A stretch of 64,000 nt of DNA, taken from positions 13,136,130 through 13,200,129 of the forward strand of contig NC_081161.1 in NCBI RefSeq assembly GCF_012432095.1, in the 5' to 3' direction. The position numbers and the translations under genes are program-made. The number at the start of each line of letters is the position of its first letter. Within the stretch, counting starts at the first letter, position 1. This document shows, piece by piece, positions 29,692-39,784 of the stretch. This DNA comes from Onychostoma macrolepis. Taxonomy: Eukaryota; Chordata; Actinopteri; Cypriniformes; Cyprinidae. A model generated the notes under the pieces. It saw only the letters and a list, made by a program, of their open reading frames with translations, was not told the DNA's origin and searched no databases.

Positions 29692-31568
29692 TTAACCCTC
29701 TGGGGTCGACAAACGCGTATACGCGTTTTGAGGCAGATTTTCCTGATAAGGCCGAAATGAGCTTGAATTACTCTGCCATTCTTGATCGTACAGATAAGAG
29801 CAATACACCATTCGAATCTGTAAGGGGTCTGCTTTTATTTGTATACACTCATAATAACAACTAAACTTTGTGCTTTTGAAGAATAAAGAAAACAAACAGG
29901 GTGCGCTCTCTGTCTTCTCCGTCTCCGCGAACTGCTTTTTGAAACACGTCATGTAACTCAGCAAATACTTCACACAGAGACATGAGAAATATATCTATAG
30001 AAAGCTTGAAGTGTCTACTTTGAAATGAAACAAGTCTTATCGAAAACAAGCATTCTATGATAAAGTAATCAGTATGAAACCAAGGACATGTCCAGTTTTT
30101 CCGTTTGGTCTCATTATCTCTAATTAGGTCACGCCCACGCGCTGCTCTCGCTATTGTTATTACAAATCTCCACGCGAGCCACGCGGCATGTAAACGCCCA
30201 CACCACTGTAAACAAAGAAGCAACGCGTTCATCTCAGATACTTTTCAGTTTTGGAAGAACACGGTGTGAGGAATAAGCCTTTTATTTACCTCAGAAACGC
30301 GCTGAGAGGAAAAAGCTTTGTTTACTTCACAAACCGAACGCGAGCGCAGCTGGAGCCAGCGGCAGAGGAGATACTTTATACCGAGTAAGTAATGTTTCTT
30401 ATTGGCATTCCATAATGTGTTGTTGTGACAAAGTTGGACACATTTACTAGGTGAACTTTTCCCAAACTATAACTCTAGAATAAAATGTGTGAAATCGAGT
30501 ACAACATTTTGAAATATGATAGGCAACCTTTCATTGCATTTAAATGTTGCACGATGTGAGGATAGTTATATGTTCTATAAACAATGATATAAAAGTAATG
30601 TCTAAGAAAGTTTAGACCAATCTTTACTGTGAAGTAGCCTACTCTGTTTTGCAAATACCTGCTCAAACAGGTTTATAATAAGCTTAACAATAATAATTTA
30701 GTTTTTCAGTTATAAAATGTTGTTTTTGTATTGTATGATAATACATGCAAAGCATGTGTGCATCTATGTTATAAAATCACGTGGGCAATCTTGCTGATTG
30801 CTAATGTAATAATATAGTGGCTCCTGATAAGCCTATCAACATGCTCACTAATTTATTTATTAATTTTAGTGGGGGGTGCTTTATTTATTTTGAGTAGTAA
30901 CATTATGTAGGCCTATATTATAATAAATATAATGTACTGTTTTTGCTGTACTTTGGATCAAATAAATGAGCTGAAGACACTTCTTAAAAAAAACAAACAT
31001 TACAAATCTTACTGTTTAAATAATTTGACTGGTAGTGTATGTATTGTCACCATGTTTGCTTTGTCTTTGTCCATTCATTGTGTTGCTCACGTCTGTTTTG
31101 TGTTTTCTCATGCAGTTTCTGCTGTCTCCCGTTTTCCTGGGTTCCAGTTTCCTGCCACTGTTTTGGATATTTTGGATATTGCACCCACGATGTCTTGACT
31201 CTTCTGTTGTTTATTTGTTTGTTCCTAATAAACTGTTTAACTGCACTCGCAAGTGAATCTCAAGTTATTTTATGTGATAGTTATATGTATACACATTTCT
31301 TTTTTCCTCGCATTCTTTCTTGTAACTCTTCTCTCTCAGTCACACACCTGACTCAATGGCTCATTATAGAGCTCATTATGCGGGCCTTTGTCTCCTCAGG
31401 TGTGAGTCACAGCATTATCCAGGATAGTTCACGTCCTCTCGCATAGAGCCTTTCCACTCAAAAAGTGACTTAGAAAATTTAAATCAATATATTGTTTTCT
31501 CTGAATGAGTGAGTTAGATTATTTTCAGATTATTTTGAAGCAAATATTCTAGGCTACAAGAGGGTTAA
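29692..31568 (+). mobile_element. piggyBac-like element, non-autonomous, TTAA target
   Basis: TTAA at 29692-29695 and 31565-31568 flanks ends that start CCCTCTGGGGTC and close CAAGAGGG, so the tips are inverted over CCCTCT. Removing it rejoins GGTGG-TTAA-CACGATCACTCAGGC and restores DIRS recombinase wording (VVNTITQARAPSSRQAYALN). Length between TTAAs is 1,869 bp. Related DNA lies at 0.78-1.3 kb and 13.1-14.5 kb. No transposase is encoded. An exon-like 30240-30384 with a CGAGTAAGT donor may be a leftover 5' exon. Confidence 0.8.
30240..30384 (+). other. Exon-like 5' segment of the piggyBac-like element
   Basis: A GC-richer patch ends in ATACCGAGTAAGTAATG, a good splice donor. The homologous DNA at 0.9 kb (minus) is retained. 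It may be the promoter/5' UTR exon of the former transposase gene. Evidence is splice-site shape and conservation only. Confidence 0.25.
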
Positions 31569-31800
31569 CACGATCACTCAGGCTAGAGCTCCCTCTTCGA
31601 GGCAAGCCTATGCGCTGAATGGAGTCTGTTCGTGAGGTGTTCTTCTCGCTGTATGTGGCACCAAGGTTAGCAAATTTGCGCTGGGTCAATGGGAAGGTTG
31701 TGACCTTTCGCATGGCATTTGTCTGTCACGCACTCGCTTGTCAGCACCTACATGCCACAAGGCTGTGATGGGGTTCAGGTTGTGGCGCTTTCCATAGGAC
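31569..31800 (+). pseudogene. DIRS tyrosine recombinase, N-terminal remnant
   Basis: Directly after the right TTAA the frame reads TITQARAPSSRQAYALN, matching IARTPSTRRSYALRW of the 18.8-kb copy. Then frames shift and LRWVNGKVVTFRMAF-type sequence follows. The catalytic domain is deleted. Confidence 0.6.
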
Positions 31801-31802
31801 TC

Positions 31803-31905
31803 CATGTCGTCACGACATAACTCGTAGTGACCGACAGATAGGGAAAGTCTCGGTTACGTAGGTAACCCTCGTTCCCTGATGGAGGGAACGGAGACGTTAT
31901 GTCCC
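31803..31905 (+). repeat. DIRS internal complementary region (second element)
   Basis: ATGTCGTCACGACATAACTC up to GATAGGGA is the inverse of the left tip at 28375-28415. GGTTACGTAGGTAACC then CTCGTTCCCTGATGGAGGGA is the inverse of the right tip near 32120-32165. Confidence 0.75.
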
Positions 31906-32166
31906 CATGCCACAATCTCGAACCATCGCCGGCTGCCAGGGACTCGTTCTCGGCTCCTCAGCGTAAAACCTAACGAGTGGATGCACCGGCCGCCTATTTA
32001 TACCCATGTGCACAGGGAGTGGCGCAGGTATGCAAAATCCACTAGCCAATATTCACTGGCGTTTTCTCTTAAGTCAGAGATGATTGGGGCTTCCAAGTAA
32101 ATCCCCTATGTCGTCACGACATAACGTCTCCATTCCCTCCATCAGGAAATGAGGGTTACGTACATA

Positions 32167-32440
32167 ACTGAGAAGTTCCCTGAGGGAACAAGACGTTGCG
32201 TCAAGACGCTTTGGGAACGCCTTCAGCGTGAATCACGTGTGTAATCAGTCCAATGGATGGGAGAGACATCACGGAGGGAACGGAGGGACGTAGAGACCAG
32301 AGAGCTTAAAAGCACATGCGGTGGATACAGCGGCAGCTTCTGGTAGAATGAGGGAAGGGCTCACAGGGATGCCGGAAGTATGGCAGGAGACGCAGCATCT
32401 TGTTGCCTCGGGGAACTAGGGTTACATACGTAACTGTAGG
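32167..32440 (+). mobile_element. DIRS right-terminal segment of another family
   Basis: TTCCCTGAGGGAACAAGACG is the inverse of a tip that reappears near 32395-32425 (GACGCAGCATCTTGTTGCCT then CGGGGAACTAGGGTTACATA). The intervening GTGATTCACGCTGAA-type block is present in inverse at 35268-35445. This is the ICR-plus-ITR end of a different DIRS family, directly joined to the previous one. Confidence 0.55.
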
Positions 32441-33056
32441 ATCAGAACAAGTCAGACAAATTTAAGATTCGATCAGAACATCGAAACATGAGGAGCCGAA
32501 ATTCCAGGAAGGCCCCAAGAAAACAGGACGTCATAAATCAGATTCCTAGCCCCAACCGTCTGAAGACAGCCTCAACAAGCCTCTTTCACAGAACAGCTCA
32601 CAACATTAAGACAAAAGAATACTTATTGATAAATATAATGCCGGAAGGAGATCGTCAAATTTGGGACAAGTAATCAAGACTGATGGTCAAAGAGATGGCC
32701 ATCACATGCGTTCCACGCTGGAAATCATGAGCTTCCTTGGATTGACTTTTTCCCCACAAGTCAAAGACTGAGACTGAAATTCTTTAGAAGACCTTTTAAT
32801 CTCTCTCTGGTCTTCACCGAACATGTCCCTATGTCCTACATAGAACTACACAGAGACTTTCTTTTTCATATGCACATAAAATCATCCTAAAAGGATATTG
32901 CTAGGCATAACACTATATTATGTATATAACCACACATTAGACTATCATGTTTTAAGCACATATTATGTATGTCTTTTTAATGACTATTGAATGACTTTAA
33001 GGTTATTCGTGTTTGGTATGTATGAGTTTGACAATTCTAGCTTGAAACGTTTCTTC
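32441..33056. other. Unassigned sequence left of the hAT insertion
   Basis: Continuous with 34402-35200 once the hAT is removed. No frame over 61 codons and no recognisable termini. See the 34402 entry for LTR-like hints. Confidence 0.4.
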
Positions 33057-34393
33057 TAGGGTTGTTCCGATTCCGATACTAGTATCGGAAATTCCACCGA
33101 TACCACAAAAAATTCTGGCATCGGTATCGGCAAGTACTTGAACCCATGTACCGATCCGATACCATTTTCTTAGACAAGACCTATAGTTACGCGCGCTAGC
33201 TTTGCTTAACGCTACAAATAGGAAATCAATTCTTCTTCGCTGCTCAGAATGCAAATACAGGAAGTTGTGCTGTGTTGCCACAAGCAACCACTATTTAGAG
33301 CAGCAAAGAAGTACAAACGTGCTAGCACATTGCCAGTAAATCACTTGCGTATGCGACTAAATCTTCACCCTGGGTGACTAAATGATGTCTAATATTAGCC
33401 ACTGGCTGATAAATAATCAGATTTTACACGCCAGTGTGTGAGTTGGAGGCTATGTATAAGTTTAGCACAGATATATTGTAACTCGCTGAACACTCTGACT
33501 GAGCGCTTCAGAGTTTCGCTCTCTGTCAAGCTATCTATTTTTCAGATAATCTGAATGAATGTATTTGACGTACAGTAAGCTCTAGTGTGAAGCGGACAAC
33601 TCGCCGTCGCTTTGCTTTTTTTCTCACACGCAGAGAGAGAGAGAGTCTTTTACATGTAGCGCGTCAATTCAGAATGGTATGTAAACTATATTCTTTGTTG
33701 TATTTTTCTGTCAAAATAACGGAGCTCCTTTGGAATTCTTCAGTTTAACTGCCGGGTTCTCCGGTAATAGGCGGAGCTAATGCGCAAACGACAATCTCAT
33801 TGGCTGGCGCTCACCTATTATCATCCCTGTTTTGATATCAGCAAATAAGTTCGAGCCAATGCAGACAACATGATTAATATTCATGAATCCAGCAGCTCGT
33901 TAACCCTTGGTGCGTTTATATTGTTATTAGCAGAATTCATAGTATGATTATTATTATCTTATCAATATTATTTATAGTTTTTCCCCCATTTTTACAGAAA
34001 CACTGAATGACCAAAAAAGCACCACCACCAGTCCTAAGTTCAGTTAAAATGACTAATATGCAATCATACATGGTTACCAAGTTTTAATTCTAATTGCTAA
34101 AGTTCTATCAATAATACTTGATTATCATAATATATTTATAATGCTTGACTGACTGATGTTAACAGTGTACTTTTTTCCAAACATTATATATTATATTTTT
34201 TGTTTACTCGCCAGACTATCTATCTATGGTGAAGCGCACCATCAAATAATTGTATCAATTCATACAGGGCTAGTAAGTATAGCTGTATAACCAGATACAC
34301 AGTATCGGATCAGTACTCGGTATCGGCCGATACCCTGAGTCTAGGTATCGGAATCGGTATCGGGAAGGGAAAAAGGGTATCGGAACATCTCTA
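33057..34393. mobile_element. hAT element, non-autonomous
   Basis: TAGGGTTGTTCCGATTCCGA at the left and the inverse of TAGAGATGTTCCGATACC at the right are flanked by GTTTCTTC on both sides (33049-33056, 34394-34401), a perfect 8-bp duplication. Both subterminal regions are rich in TATCGG. 1,337 bp with no transposase. Confidence 0.85.
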
Positions 34394-34401
34394 GTTTCTT
34401 C

Positions 34402-35200
34402 CAATTGATTCTTTGTCAAATGTATCATATTCTGGTTATAGAAACCACATCCAAAAGTATACTTTGCAAGAGTGTGTAAAATTCGGACCATGTGACTGAT
34501 AACATGCTGATTTATGATGGAAGGAACAACCCTAGCTAAGATAATAGCCTATCTAATTGGTCAAGACACCAGACGGATGTGTCCAGAAGCCGAGTTTAAA
34601 AACTCAGGACACCATCAAATCTCCCCCTTCTCTCTTCTGTCTTCTCGCCACCGTGTTTTGACGCTGCTTTTTAGCGCTCTTTGAGCATGCTCTGGCCTAC
34701 AGGCCAGTTGCTACTTAACACCACGATGAGAAGAAAAACAACCTAGTCTCGTTACACCTTTTCTTTCTTTTATTTCAGTTTATTTTCCGTTGCGAGTTTC
34801 GTGTTCTCAGTTTAAGTTTTGCCGCCACACCTTGTCTCCGAGTTCAACTCGAACCTGTGACCGCCTCAAAACTTCAACCAGACCAACTCCGCATCCTCAG
34901 CCAACGCCCAAGAAATCACCTCAACGACTACTGAACTTCCAGCCAATCGGCAACTTGGGAAACCCCTTTTCCTTGTAGCATATTTCTAAGTGAGATGAAC
35001 ATAATTAATCATATCGGGTTGTTATCAATTATATATCCATCTTCAGGAATTAGCTGTAGCATTAATAGTACAATAAAATGATTAGTTCGTCCGCAGTACG
35101 GACCGTCTATTGACTCTAAGGAAAATTATTTCTCTGGCCACGACAAATAATTTCCTTACTGAAACATTGAAAAGCTATATTAAAAGCTAACATAAGCAGT
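34402..35200. other. LTR-like non-coding sequence
   Basis: Contains a pyrimidine-rich leader (34620-34670), a TTTAAAAAC box near 34600 and CAATAAAATG near 35070, an arrangement seen in retroelement LTRs. No TG...CA boundary or duplication could be fixed, so this is only a hint. A 62-codon frame here is not supported as a gene. Confidence 0.25.
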
Positions 35201-35267
35201 ATCATAATGCTTTTACTGGGACAGACAACAATAAATAAGACTGACACACACACAGAGCGCTTTGCTG

Positions 35268-35445
35268 AATGACAGAAGCTGCTGCTGTATCCACCGCACG
35301 TGCTTTTAAGCTCTCTGGTCTCTACCTCACCCCGCCCATCCAATGGACTGATTACACACGTGATTCAGAGCGTGGTCACGCTGAAGGCGTTCCCAAAGCG
35401 TCTCGATGCAGCTCGAGTTCCTGAAAGAGAATATTGTAGCTTAAT
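35268..35445 (-). repeat. DIRS-type inverted terminal repeat
   Basis: CACGTGCTTTTAAGCTCTCT and GACTGATTACACACGTGATT are the inverse of 32230-32345. It is the opposite-orientation partner of the 32.17-32.44 kb segment, 2.9 kb away. Confidence 0.6.
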
Positions 35446-35589
35446 TTGTCACATGGGTGATAGGTTGGATGAATGTGTATTTTCATTTAGGTATTTGTGC
35501 ATCTATAGCTGAATATGTTTTATAATCAATAGAGAACACACCTATAGTTTTGATGTTAATATTTATTTTTAATGAATGCATTATTAGAA

Positions 35590-35725
35590 AAAAATACAGT
35601 GTTTCATTTTGCGGTAAAGTTTAACTGTTTACATAAGTGTGTGTTTAGATGTGTTAATTGTTTTGAGAGCAATTACATTATATGGAGAAAAGTGTCAAAT
35701 CGATTGAGAAAACTGTAATTTCTTT
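35590..35725 (+). mobile_element. Tc1/IS630-type 3' terminus fragment
   Basis: GTGTTAATTGTTTTGAGAGC followed by AAAAGTGTCAAATCGATTGA and AAACTGTA matches the 3' non-coding end of the family. No coding part. 35725-35985 holds only A+T-rich DNA and a (GT)n patch. Confidence 0.4.
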
Positions 35726-35987
35726 CACAAATAAAAAAAAAAGAAGAAAAAATTTACCTACCCCAAAGTTTTGAATGGTAACGTATATTGTTACGAAAGA
35801 TTTCTATTTCTAAACTTCTTTAAAAAATAATAATAATAATTTCACTGATCTCAAATGGCAGTATGTGTGTGTGTGTTACTTAAGTAATAGAAATAAAATA
35901 TTATGCCAAACTACTTTTTAAGAGTTTTATTTATTTTATTATGGTTTTTTTCATTTAATTAAGCTTTTTTTCCCTTTAATATAGTCA

Positions 35988-36266
35988 TTGTACTTAATAT
36001 GTATTGCAAATACAAAAATACATAAAATGTACATAAAATACATCAAACGTGACTTGAGAGGTTCAAATAGAGGGCCTGATAAACCTTCCAGGACTGTAGA
36101 AAATTTCCAGGAAGGAACTCTCATTGAACAGATAGGTCTCAGTCTGGCACCACGTAAGAAGAGAGATACAAGGAAATGCCTACCTAATGAAGTGCCACAA
36201 ATTGGCAAATGCCCTGCAGCAATGGCTGCTACAGAGAATTTCTGCTTGGAGAAATTCCAGCAGTGA
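35988..36266 (+). CDS. Unrecognised 92-codon frame
   Basis: The frame reads from an ATG through RDLRGSNRGPDKPSRTVENF, QEGTLIEQIGLSLAPRKKRD and PQIGKCPAAMAATENFCLEK. I recognise no domain. The C-terminal half is less A+T-rich than its surroundings, but there are no splice signals or neighbours that support a gene. Chance frame or a piece of an unknown repeat are both more likely than a host gene. Confidence 0.15.
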   Translation: MYLICIANTKIHKMYIKYIKRDLRGSNRGPDKPSRTVENFQEGTLIEQIGLSLAPRKKRDTRKCLPNEVPQIGKCPAAMAATENFCLEKFQQ

Positions 36267-36384
36267 ACTAACCGGGCAGTGAACTGGGTCTAAATGTGAA
36301 GAGTTACTGCTTTGGAGCTTTAGCATTTACAGTGGCCTCAACCTCAGCCGAGAGACCAAGATCAAGAAGTGGGTCCCCCTCATA

Positions 36385-37428
36385 ATACCTAGAATATCAA
36401 AATCTACTGCGGGTGGCAGATCCTTTTCCTATTTAGCGCCCAAACTCTGGAACAATCTACCTAACACTGTTCGGGAGGCAGACACACTCTGTCTGTTTAA
36501 ATCTAGATTAAAGACACATCTCTTTATCCTGGCGTACACATAACACATTAATACGCTTCTATTATTCAAATCCGTTAAAGGATTGTTAGGCTGCATTAAT
36601 TAGATCAACCGGAACCGGGAACACTCCCCATAACACACGATATACTCGTTACATCATAAGAAGAATGGCATCTAGCTAATATTTCTCTGTTTCTTTCTTA
36701 TTCTGTTTCTCAGTCCGTATCCGACCAGATGGTGGATCAGTACCAAGAGATGATGTCTGCAGCCCTGATCGTCAGCGGAGAGCCACTGAGACATAAATTT
36801 AAATTATATATAATATACAAACAAATATATATTATAAAAATACACCGAGAAACAATAAATGCATTAAACTATACATTACAATTATAGCAAATGAATAAAT
36901 CATATAAATGAAAAACTTCAAACAATGAATAAAACACAAATATAACAAATACATTAAATTATAAATTAAAGTGCTCCATCGGGACAAGACCACGGGAATC
37001 AGATAAGCCCTTTACACAATCTGACATGGCTGCGGTTGGAATTGAACTGCAGGTTTCGTCTGGCCAGAGGAGAACTGGCCCCCCGACTGAGCCTGGTTTC
37101 ACTCAAGGTTTTTTTCTCCATTCTGTCACAGCAGTTTTGGTTCCTTGCCGCTGTCGCCTCTGGCTTGCTCAGTTGGGGACACTTAATTTCTAGCAATTAT
37201 CGTCGATTTGGTTGCACATATACTATTTAAACTAAACAGAGCTAGACAATGACATCTCTGAATTCAGTAATGAAATGCCTTTAACTGAAAATTGAGAAAA
37301 TTGAGTGTTTAATCTTATCATTATACATTACAGACACTCTATCCTCCAATTTGATACTGTTAAGTGCTTTGACACAATCTGTATTGTTAAAAGCGCTATA
37401 TAAATAAAGATGACTTGACTTGACTCAG
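36385..37428 (+). mobile_element. L2 LINE, 3' fragment
   Basis: Starts in the last RT codons (IIPRISKSTAGGRSFSYLAP-like, then KLWNNLPNTVREADTL). It continues through a 3' UTR with GGCCAGAGGAGAACTGGCCC and ends AAAAGCGCTATATAAATAAA then repeated TGACT. It aligns throughout with 55800-56716. A 5'-truncated dead copy. Confidence 0.8.
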
Positions 37429-37574
37429 GGGCCAAACCCAAGTTTCCATATCTTGGATTGGGGGTGCCATATTGAGCCCCACACCTGAGAGAGAAGGTCT
37501 CTCCTGATGGAAATTTCCCAAGGAGAACCTTACATTTACATTTAATCATTTAGCAGAAGCGCTTAAGAGAGCTA

Positions 37575-37850
37575 GAGCCAGACGATGGGCAGCTGAAGGA
37601 AGACACAGGCTTCTTTATTTCTGTCAGGTTTATTCACAGGTGCTGCTCGATGGCAACCATACCAGCCATAGAAACTGTTATAGGATAGAGAGGGTTTTGT
37701 GGCACAGAGGGTGAGGTCTATGGCCCGACCGAGCACTTTAACTGCTTCGGGAGTTAATTCCACCTTCATCCACCTCATTGAGTAGATTGCCTTGATACAT
37801 CTGAAAACCTCCATGGTGTGAAGACTGTTTTTACCGGCCACAACATATGC
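37575..37850 (-). pseudogene. DIRS gag fragment
   Basis: The minus frame (37841-37572) reads LHTMEVFRCIKAIYSMRW, then AVKVLGRAIDLTLCATKPSL and SYNSFYGWYGCHR. It parallels HTTAVLQAYQADLL and ELRRATDLSLRVTK of the gag at 2.5 kb, including a shared CHQPFYGC/SYNSFYGW position. Isolated fragment. Confidence 0.5.
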
Positions 37851-38118
37851 TTTACCAATTAAACAAGATGTAACTTACATACTCTAGAGGGTAATGATTG
37901 CCATCTCCAGGACAACACCAGTGAAGGTGAAAGATAGTTAGCTAATGTCTCTAACAATCTCTAAGGCACCAATATATATTTATGGTCTGCTAGCCTCATG
38001 ATAGATGACTAATTAGACATTTCAGGGTTGTCAATGTAATATTTTAATAATTTAAGTGCTTAGTGTAATTATAAAGTCGTGTTTGTATCACACTTGAGAT
38101 TGTTCATAGTTTTGCTCA

Positions 38119-38385
38119 CACTGTAAAAAATGATATGATGAAAAAGTCATGACAACTTATGTTTTAAAGTTACTTTAACTCATAAAAATAATTTAAGCAA
38201 TTTCAACTTTTTTTTGTAAGTTATGCTAGATTCAACTTGATTTTTTAAGTCAGTTTAATGTTATTGAAATTCAAGGAGACCAATTTAATTCAGTGAACTT
38301 AACATTTTAAGTTCTAACTTACTGGCACACTGTAAAAAAAAAGAAAGTTGAGCCAACTTAAAAGTTTGCTCGACTTATTTTTGTG
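38119..38385. mobile_element. CACTG-terminal repeat fragments
   Basis: CACTGTAAAAAATGATATGA begins at 38119 and CACTGTAAAAAAAAAGAAAG at 38328. Both resemble the left terminus at 38386. They look like stacked left ends of related elements. Confidence 0.5.
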
Positions 38386-39575
38386 CACTGTAAAACCCGA
38401 CAAGTTAGGTTAACTCAAACTTTTTGAGTAAACTTATTGCCTTAAACCATTTAAGTTTTTAAAACTAACAATTATGAGTGCTCTGAACTTATTTCAGTTG
38501 AGTTCACTAAAATAAGATATACATTTCGATTAATTGAGTAATAATTGAGCATTAGTGATGAACACTTGCTGTTAACAAACATAATCACTGAAGAAAAAGA
38601 AACACAAGAACAACTAACTTTAGTCACAGCCTTAGATGAAATCAACTGAAATAAAATACATTAAATCTCTCAAGATCTGAGTAAACAACCCCACAAACAG
38701 CATCACCAGCTCCACTTATTAATAACCAGACTGACTTTATTTCTGTCAGACATCTACAGAAGATCTTATTGAGAATTAACTAAGGTTTAGATGTTGATTT
38801 ATTGTTTCAATTGAAGTAACCATGTTAGAGATCAGTGTCTGCTTTAGTTGGGCTCTTGACCCTTAACTTCTGCTTTAGTTTTTTTTCTCCTCTGGTTGTT
38901 GTTATCATGTGTTCCTCAAACATACTTGTTACAACTCAAAAGCCCAGAGAAAATGATCAGTAGTTGGTTGTTATATGTTTATAATGACAATCATCTGTTA
39001 ACGAACTAATCTCATTGTGTGTCTAATCTCTGATTAAATGGATGTTGTATTGATTATAGTAAGAGTGATTCTAAGAGCCAGTGGTTCTGCGACAGTCAGT
39101 TAATATAAAGGACTTTCTAAACAGTTTGTCCACAAAAAGTTTTAATCTATAGAAACAGCTAGACTCACATAGACATCAAGAATCAGCTTATGAACCTCAA
39201 CAATGGTGACCATTATAAAACAAGAAAAAAAAAGAAAATTCATGCTGCAATGCATGCTGGGTACTAGCATAGTACAAAACTCATCCATGGATCCCAGCAT
39301 GCATTGCAGCATGATTATTATTATTATTATTTTTTTATATGGTCACCATTGTGAATCACAAGTGATTACTTTTTTTTTTTTTTACTTGACATGATTAGTT
39401 GAAACAACTAATACTGAAAAGTCCAATCAGCTTACAGAGAGCAGTTCAGTGCCAGTCAGGATTTTACAAAGTGAGTTGAAATGACTGGTATTTGTAATTT
39501 GTTTATACTTAAAAATTTAAGGCAGCCACAAAACTTAAGTTTTTAAGTTAAAATAGGTGGAAATTTTTTACAGTG
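38386..39575. mobile_element. CACTG-terminal DNA transposon, non-autonomous
   Basis: Starts CACTGTAAAACCCGACAAGT and ends AAATTTTTTACAGTG. Subterminal TTAAGTTTTTAA words occur on both sides. 1,190 bp with no transposase. Contains a near-perfect palindrome at 39203-39353. Superfamily uncertain (CACTA/EnSpm-like or Kolobok-like). Confidence 0.6.
39203..39353. repeat. Large palindrome
   Basis: CAATGGTGACCATTATA and TATGGTCACCATTG are the outer arms. GCTGCAATGCATGCTGGG and CCCAGCATGCATTGCAGC are the inner arms, around a short centre. Confidence 0.8.
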
Positions 39576-39784
39576 CATAACTGGAGCCCCTAATCATGCT
39601 GATCACAGCTACATGCTGTTAAAAGTGTGCTGGGTGAGTATTAGGATAATACTACAATATATATTACTAAGAGAGTAATATTCTACTATAAACATTCCCA
39701 ATAAACATTCACTAGATAAGTGTTGGTGGGAAATCTAAGACTCATCCCATCAGGAATCTCCCAAACCAGTTACTTACCCATAGG

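Larger units (their letters stand above)
28343..32166 (+). mobile_element. DIRS-type retroelement, deleted and interrupted
   Basis: The left end (28343-28500) and right end (31990-32166) are inverted copies, sharing ACTTGGAAGCCCCA-type and CCAATATTCACTGGCGTTTT-type blocks. The internal complementary region at 31803-31905 joins the inverse of both tips. Gag (28480-28850), RT end (29030-29400) and part of the pre-recombinase region (29400-29690) are present. RNase H and most of the recombinase are deleted. A piggyBac-like element interrupts it at 29692. A distinct family from the 14.5-kb DIRS (GTAACCCTAGTTCCC ends). Confidence 0.8.

Noticed and set aside
34790..34978. 62-codon frame rich in Pro and Thr
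   Set aside because: Short, within LTR-like sequence, no domain and no start context.
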